Shown piece by piece: positions 7,317-7,882 of a stretch of 7,882 nucleotides of DNA (the stretch's first letter is position 1; each line of letters begins with the position of its first letter). The notes beneath the pieces are model-generated. The model was not told the origin of the DNA. It was given only the letters and a program-made list of their open reading frames with translations, and searched no databases. The translations under genes and the position numbers were made by a program. Location of the stretch: the NCBI GenBank assembly GCA_023415305.1, contig JAEZKZ010000051.1, forward strand, positions 1-7,882, given 5' to 3'. Source of the stretch: Bacillota bacterium (GTDB taxonomy: Bacteria > Bacillota > Clostridia > Acetivibrionales > DSM-1351).

Positions 7317-7427
7317 GAGGAGGTTAGCTTGAAAGACTTCGCCAGCGTTTGCCTTCCAAACTAACCTATGAATTTGTGGCCACAATGTTGGCTCAAAGCC
7401 ACGAGCGTGGCTTAGGAGGTTAATACG
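7317..7427 (+). promoter_or_regulatory. Structured 5' leader with alternative pairings at the ribosome binding site
   Basis: Stem A pairs 7321-7335 with 7353-7367 (13 of 15 positions, including AGGTTAG with CTAACCT). TTGTGGCCACAA (7374-7385) is a perfect palindrome. Stem B, AAGCCACG-AG-CGTGGCTT (7396-7413), is perfect and ends exactly where the Shine-Dalgarno sequence AGGAGGT (7414-7420) begins. TAACCT (7362-7367), half of stem A, can instead pair with AGGTTA (7417-7422) and hide the ribosome binding site. GTGGC and GCCAC each occur twice, allowing further swaps. This arrangement suits a cis-acting translational switch, but I do not recognise it as a named riboswitch class, and a structured inserted element is an alternative. 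Confidence 0.5.
7329..7364 (+). CDS. Possible 11-codon leader peptide
   Basis: A TTG at 7329 stands 5 bases after GAGGAGG (7317-7323), a ribosome binding site as strong as that of the downstream gene. The frame reads MKDFASVCLPN and stops at TAA 7362-7364. It lies almost wholly inside stem A, so translating ribosomes would open that stem and free TAACCT (7362-7367). The layout resembles upstream open frames used in translational attenuation. There is no run of identical regulatory codons, and a peptide this short could arise by chance; the placement of its ribosome binding site is the main support. Confidence 0.3.
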   Translation: MKDFASVCLPN

Positions 7428-7697
7428 ATGGATAATGTTCAAGGAATTACAAATCATTATGAAAGTGTGAAAAGATTTGTATATCTTTTTACGGGTTGGC
7501 TGTCTGCCATTCTTTCACTTTTCTTTTATCCCTTTGTATTTGGAATGATAGGAGTTATCTCAGGAATACTTTCAACGAAAAACAACAAAAGCAGAATCGG
7601 AGTTTTTTTGGTGGTAGCTTCTATAGTTATGATGGGGCTTGGATTGGCTTTTAGCAGCAAGCTTATTACTTTGGCCAGAAATGTATTAAATTTATGA
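7428..7697 (+). CDS. Small two-helix membrane protein, DUF4190-like
   Basis: The 89-residue product has a polar start, a hydrophobic hairpin and a short polar tail. Predicted helices are about 25-48 and 57-76, joined by the basic turn STKNNKSRIG. The pattern YPFVFGMIGVISGILSTK followed by a second Gly-rich helix resembles small DUF4190-type membrane proteins, whose function is unknown; this match is from memory of the pattern only. The start is firm: AGGAGGT (7414-7420) lies 7 bases before ATG. It appears to be a single-gene unit behind an unusually structured leader, so its synthesis is probably controlled after transcription begins. No catalytic residue or binding motif is visible. Confidence 0.75.
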   Translation: MDNVQGITNHYESVKRFVYLFTGWLSAILSLFFYPFVFGMIGVISGILSTKNNKSRIGVFLVVASIVMMGLGLAFSSKLITLARNVLNL

Positions 7698-7707
7698 GGC
7701 ATCCATA

Positions 7708-7763
7708 CTATCTATAGATTATAGCAAGAAGAGTAGATAGCTTGGAATTTTATTCACTTTTTA
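7708..7763 (+). terminator. Weak intrinsic terminator candidate
   Basis: CTATCTA (7708-7714) pairs with TAGATAG (7734-7740) around a 19-base loop, ten bases past the stop of the small membrane protein gene. T-rich sequence follows at 7748-7763 (ATTTTATTCACTTTTT), but only after a gap, and the stem is AT-rich. It may end the transcript, though weakly. Confidence 0.3.
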
Positions 7764-7801
7764 TATTTGAGGAAAAGGTTGAAAGAAAATTAAAATAAAT
7801 A

Positions 7802-7882
7802 AAAGGAGGTACCGAGCTCAGGCCATTTCTACCAAGGAAATACATATTCCTTGATGTTCTTATGCGAAATGCTGGGCAGAGG
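7802..7882 (+). other. Unassigned end segment with a ribosome-binding-like site and hairpin
   Basis: AAAGGAGG (7802-7809) looks like a strong ribosome binding site, but no ATG, GTG or TTG lies at normal distance. Two frames stay open to the window end: one from about 7799 with the protein-like segment ELRPFLPRKYIF but no start, and one from ATG 7854, which is 44 bases from the site. Between them is a perfect 7-bp hairpin CAAGGAA/TTCCTTG (7833-7839, 7847-7853). TCCTT in its right arm could instead pair with AAGGA (7803-7807). This may be the 5' leader of the next gene, a structured RNA, or the start of a gene cut by the edge. Confidence 0.3.

Larger units (their letters stand above)
7024..7427. 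other. 404-base intergenic region between divergent genes
   Basis: The left part (7024-7316) is strongly AT-rich. It holds TTTCAT-CA-ATGAAA (7113-7126), a short perfect inverted repeat that could be an operator for the transporter. It also holds two plus-strand promoter candidates (7170-7197; and TATAAT at 7257-7262 with only a poor -35) and GCAAT/ATTGC (7276-7280, 7289-7293). The right part (7317-7427) is near 50% GC and highly structured, and is described separately. No protein-coding gene other than a possible leader peptide is supported here. Confidence 0.6.

Noticed and set aside
7317..7427. Known cyclic di-GMP, purine or T-box leader
   Set aside because: The conserved core sequences I know for these classes are not present. 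The only likeness is a generic AGGAGGTTA and hairpin layout.
7218..7457. Minus-strand open frame of 79 residues across the structured leader
   Set aside because: It covers the hairpins and the start of the small membrane protein. Its sequence reflects the inverted repeats rather than a protein, although such frames can appear as spurious genes where the repeat is dispersed.

Overview
The window looks like chromosomal DNA from a low-GC, anaerobic-type Firmicute. A clostridial relative is likely, possibly of the mesophilic cellulolytic group, but the genus cannot be fixed from the sequence alone. Supporting signs are AT-rich intergenic DNA, strong GGAGG-type ribosome binding sites, an SLH-anchored surface protein and a VanY-type lipoprotein carboxypeptidase. 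No phage, transposase, CRISPR, tRNA or rRNA signal was found.

Layout. Bases 1-2821 (+) are the 3' part of a large secreted surface protein. It carries tandem InlB-B-like repeats, three Ig-like modules, a Ser/Thr/Pro linker, a pre-SLH domain and three C-terminal SLH domains. Its frame is open back to the first base, so its true start lies outside the window and ATG 710 is only internal. A good intrinsic terminator follows at 2906-2954. Bases 3004-4110 (-) encode a VanY/M15B D-Ala-D-Ala carboxypeptidase lipoprotein. Bases 4111-4387 are a divergent control region with several inverted repeats. Bases 4388-6055 (+) encode a cytoplasmic GH13 alpha-glucosidase of oligo-1,6-glucosidase type. A short hairpin-rich spacer separates it from a convergent EamA/DMT-family transporter at 6136-7023 (-). 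After a 404-base gap comes a small two-helix membrane protein at 7428-7697 (+). The last 185 bases hold a weak terminator candidate and an unassigned stretch with a ribosome-binding-like sequence and a hairpin.

How the genes relate. The first two genes act at the cell envelope: the SLH protein should bind secondary cell wall polymer, and the carboxypeptidase trims peptidoglycan stem peptides. They are convergent and not an operon. The glucosidase and transporter are single-gene units on opposite strands, so no pathway links them. I see no obvious new multi-gene system.

The most interesting part is 7317-7427, the leader of the small membrane protein. An 11-codon open frame with its own strong ribosome binding site lies inside a long hairpin. 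A second perfect hairpin touches the real ribosome binding site, and one arm of the first hairpin can also pair with that site. The same block is flanked by 9-base direct repeats, so it could instead be a small inserted element. The glucosidase control region, with its 19-base palindrome and flanking direct repeats, is the second place worth checking.
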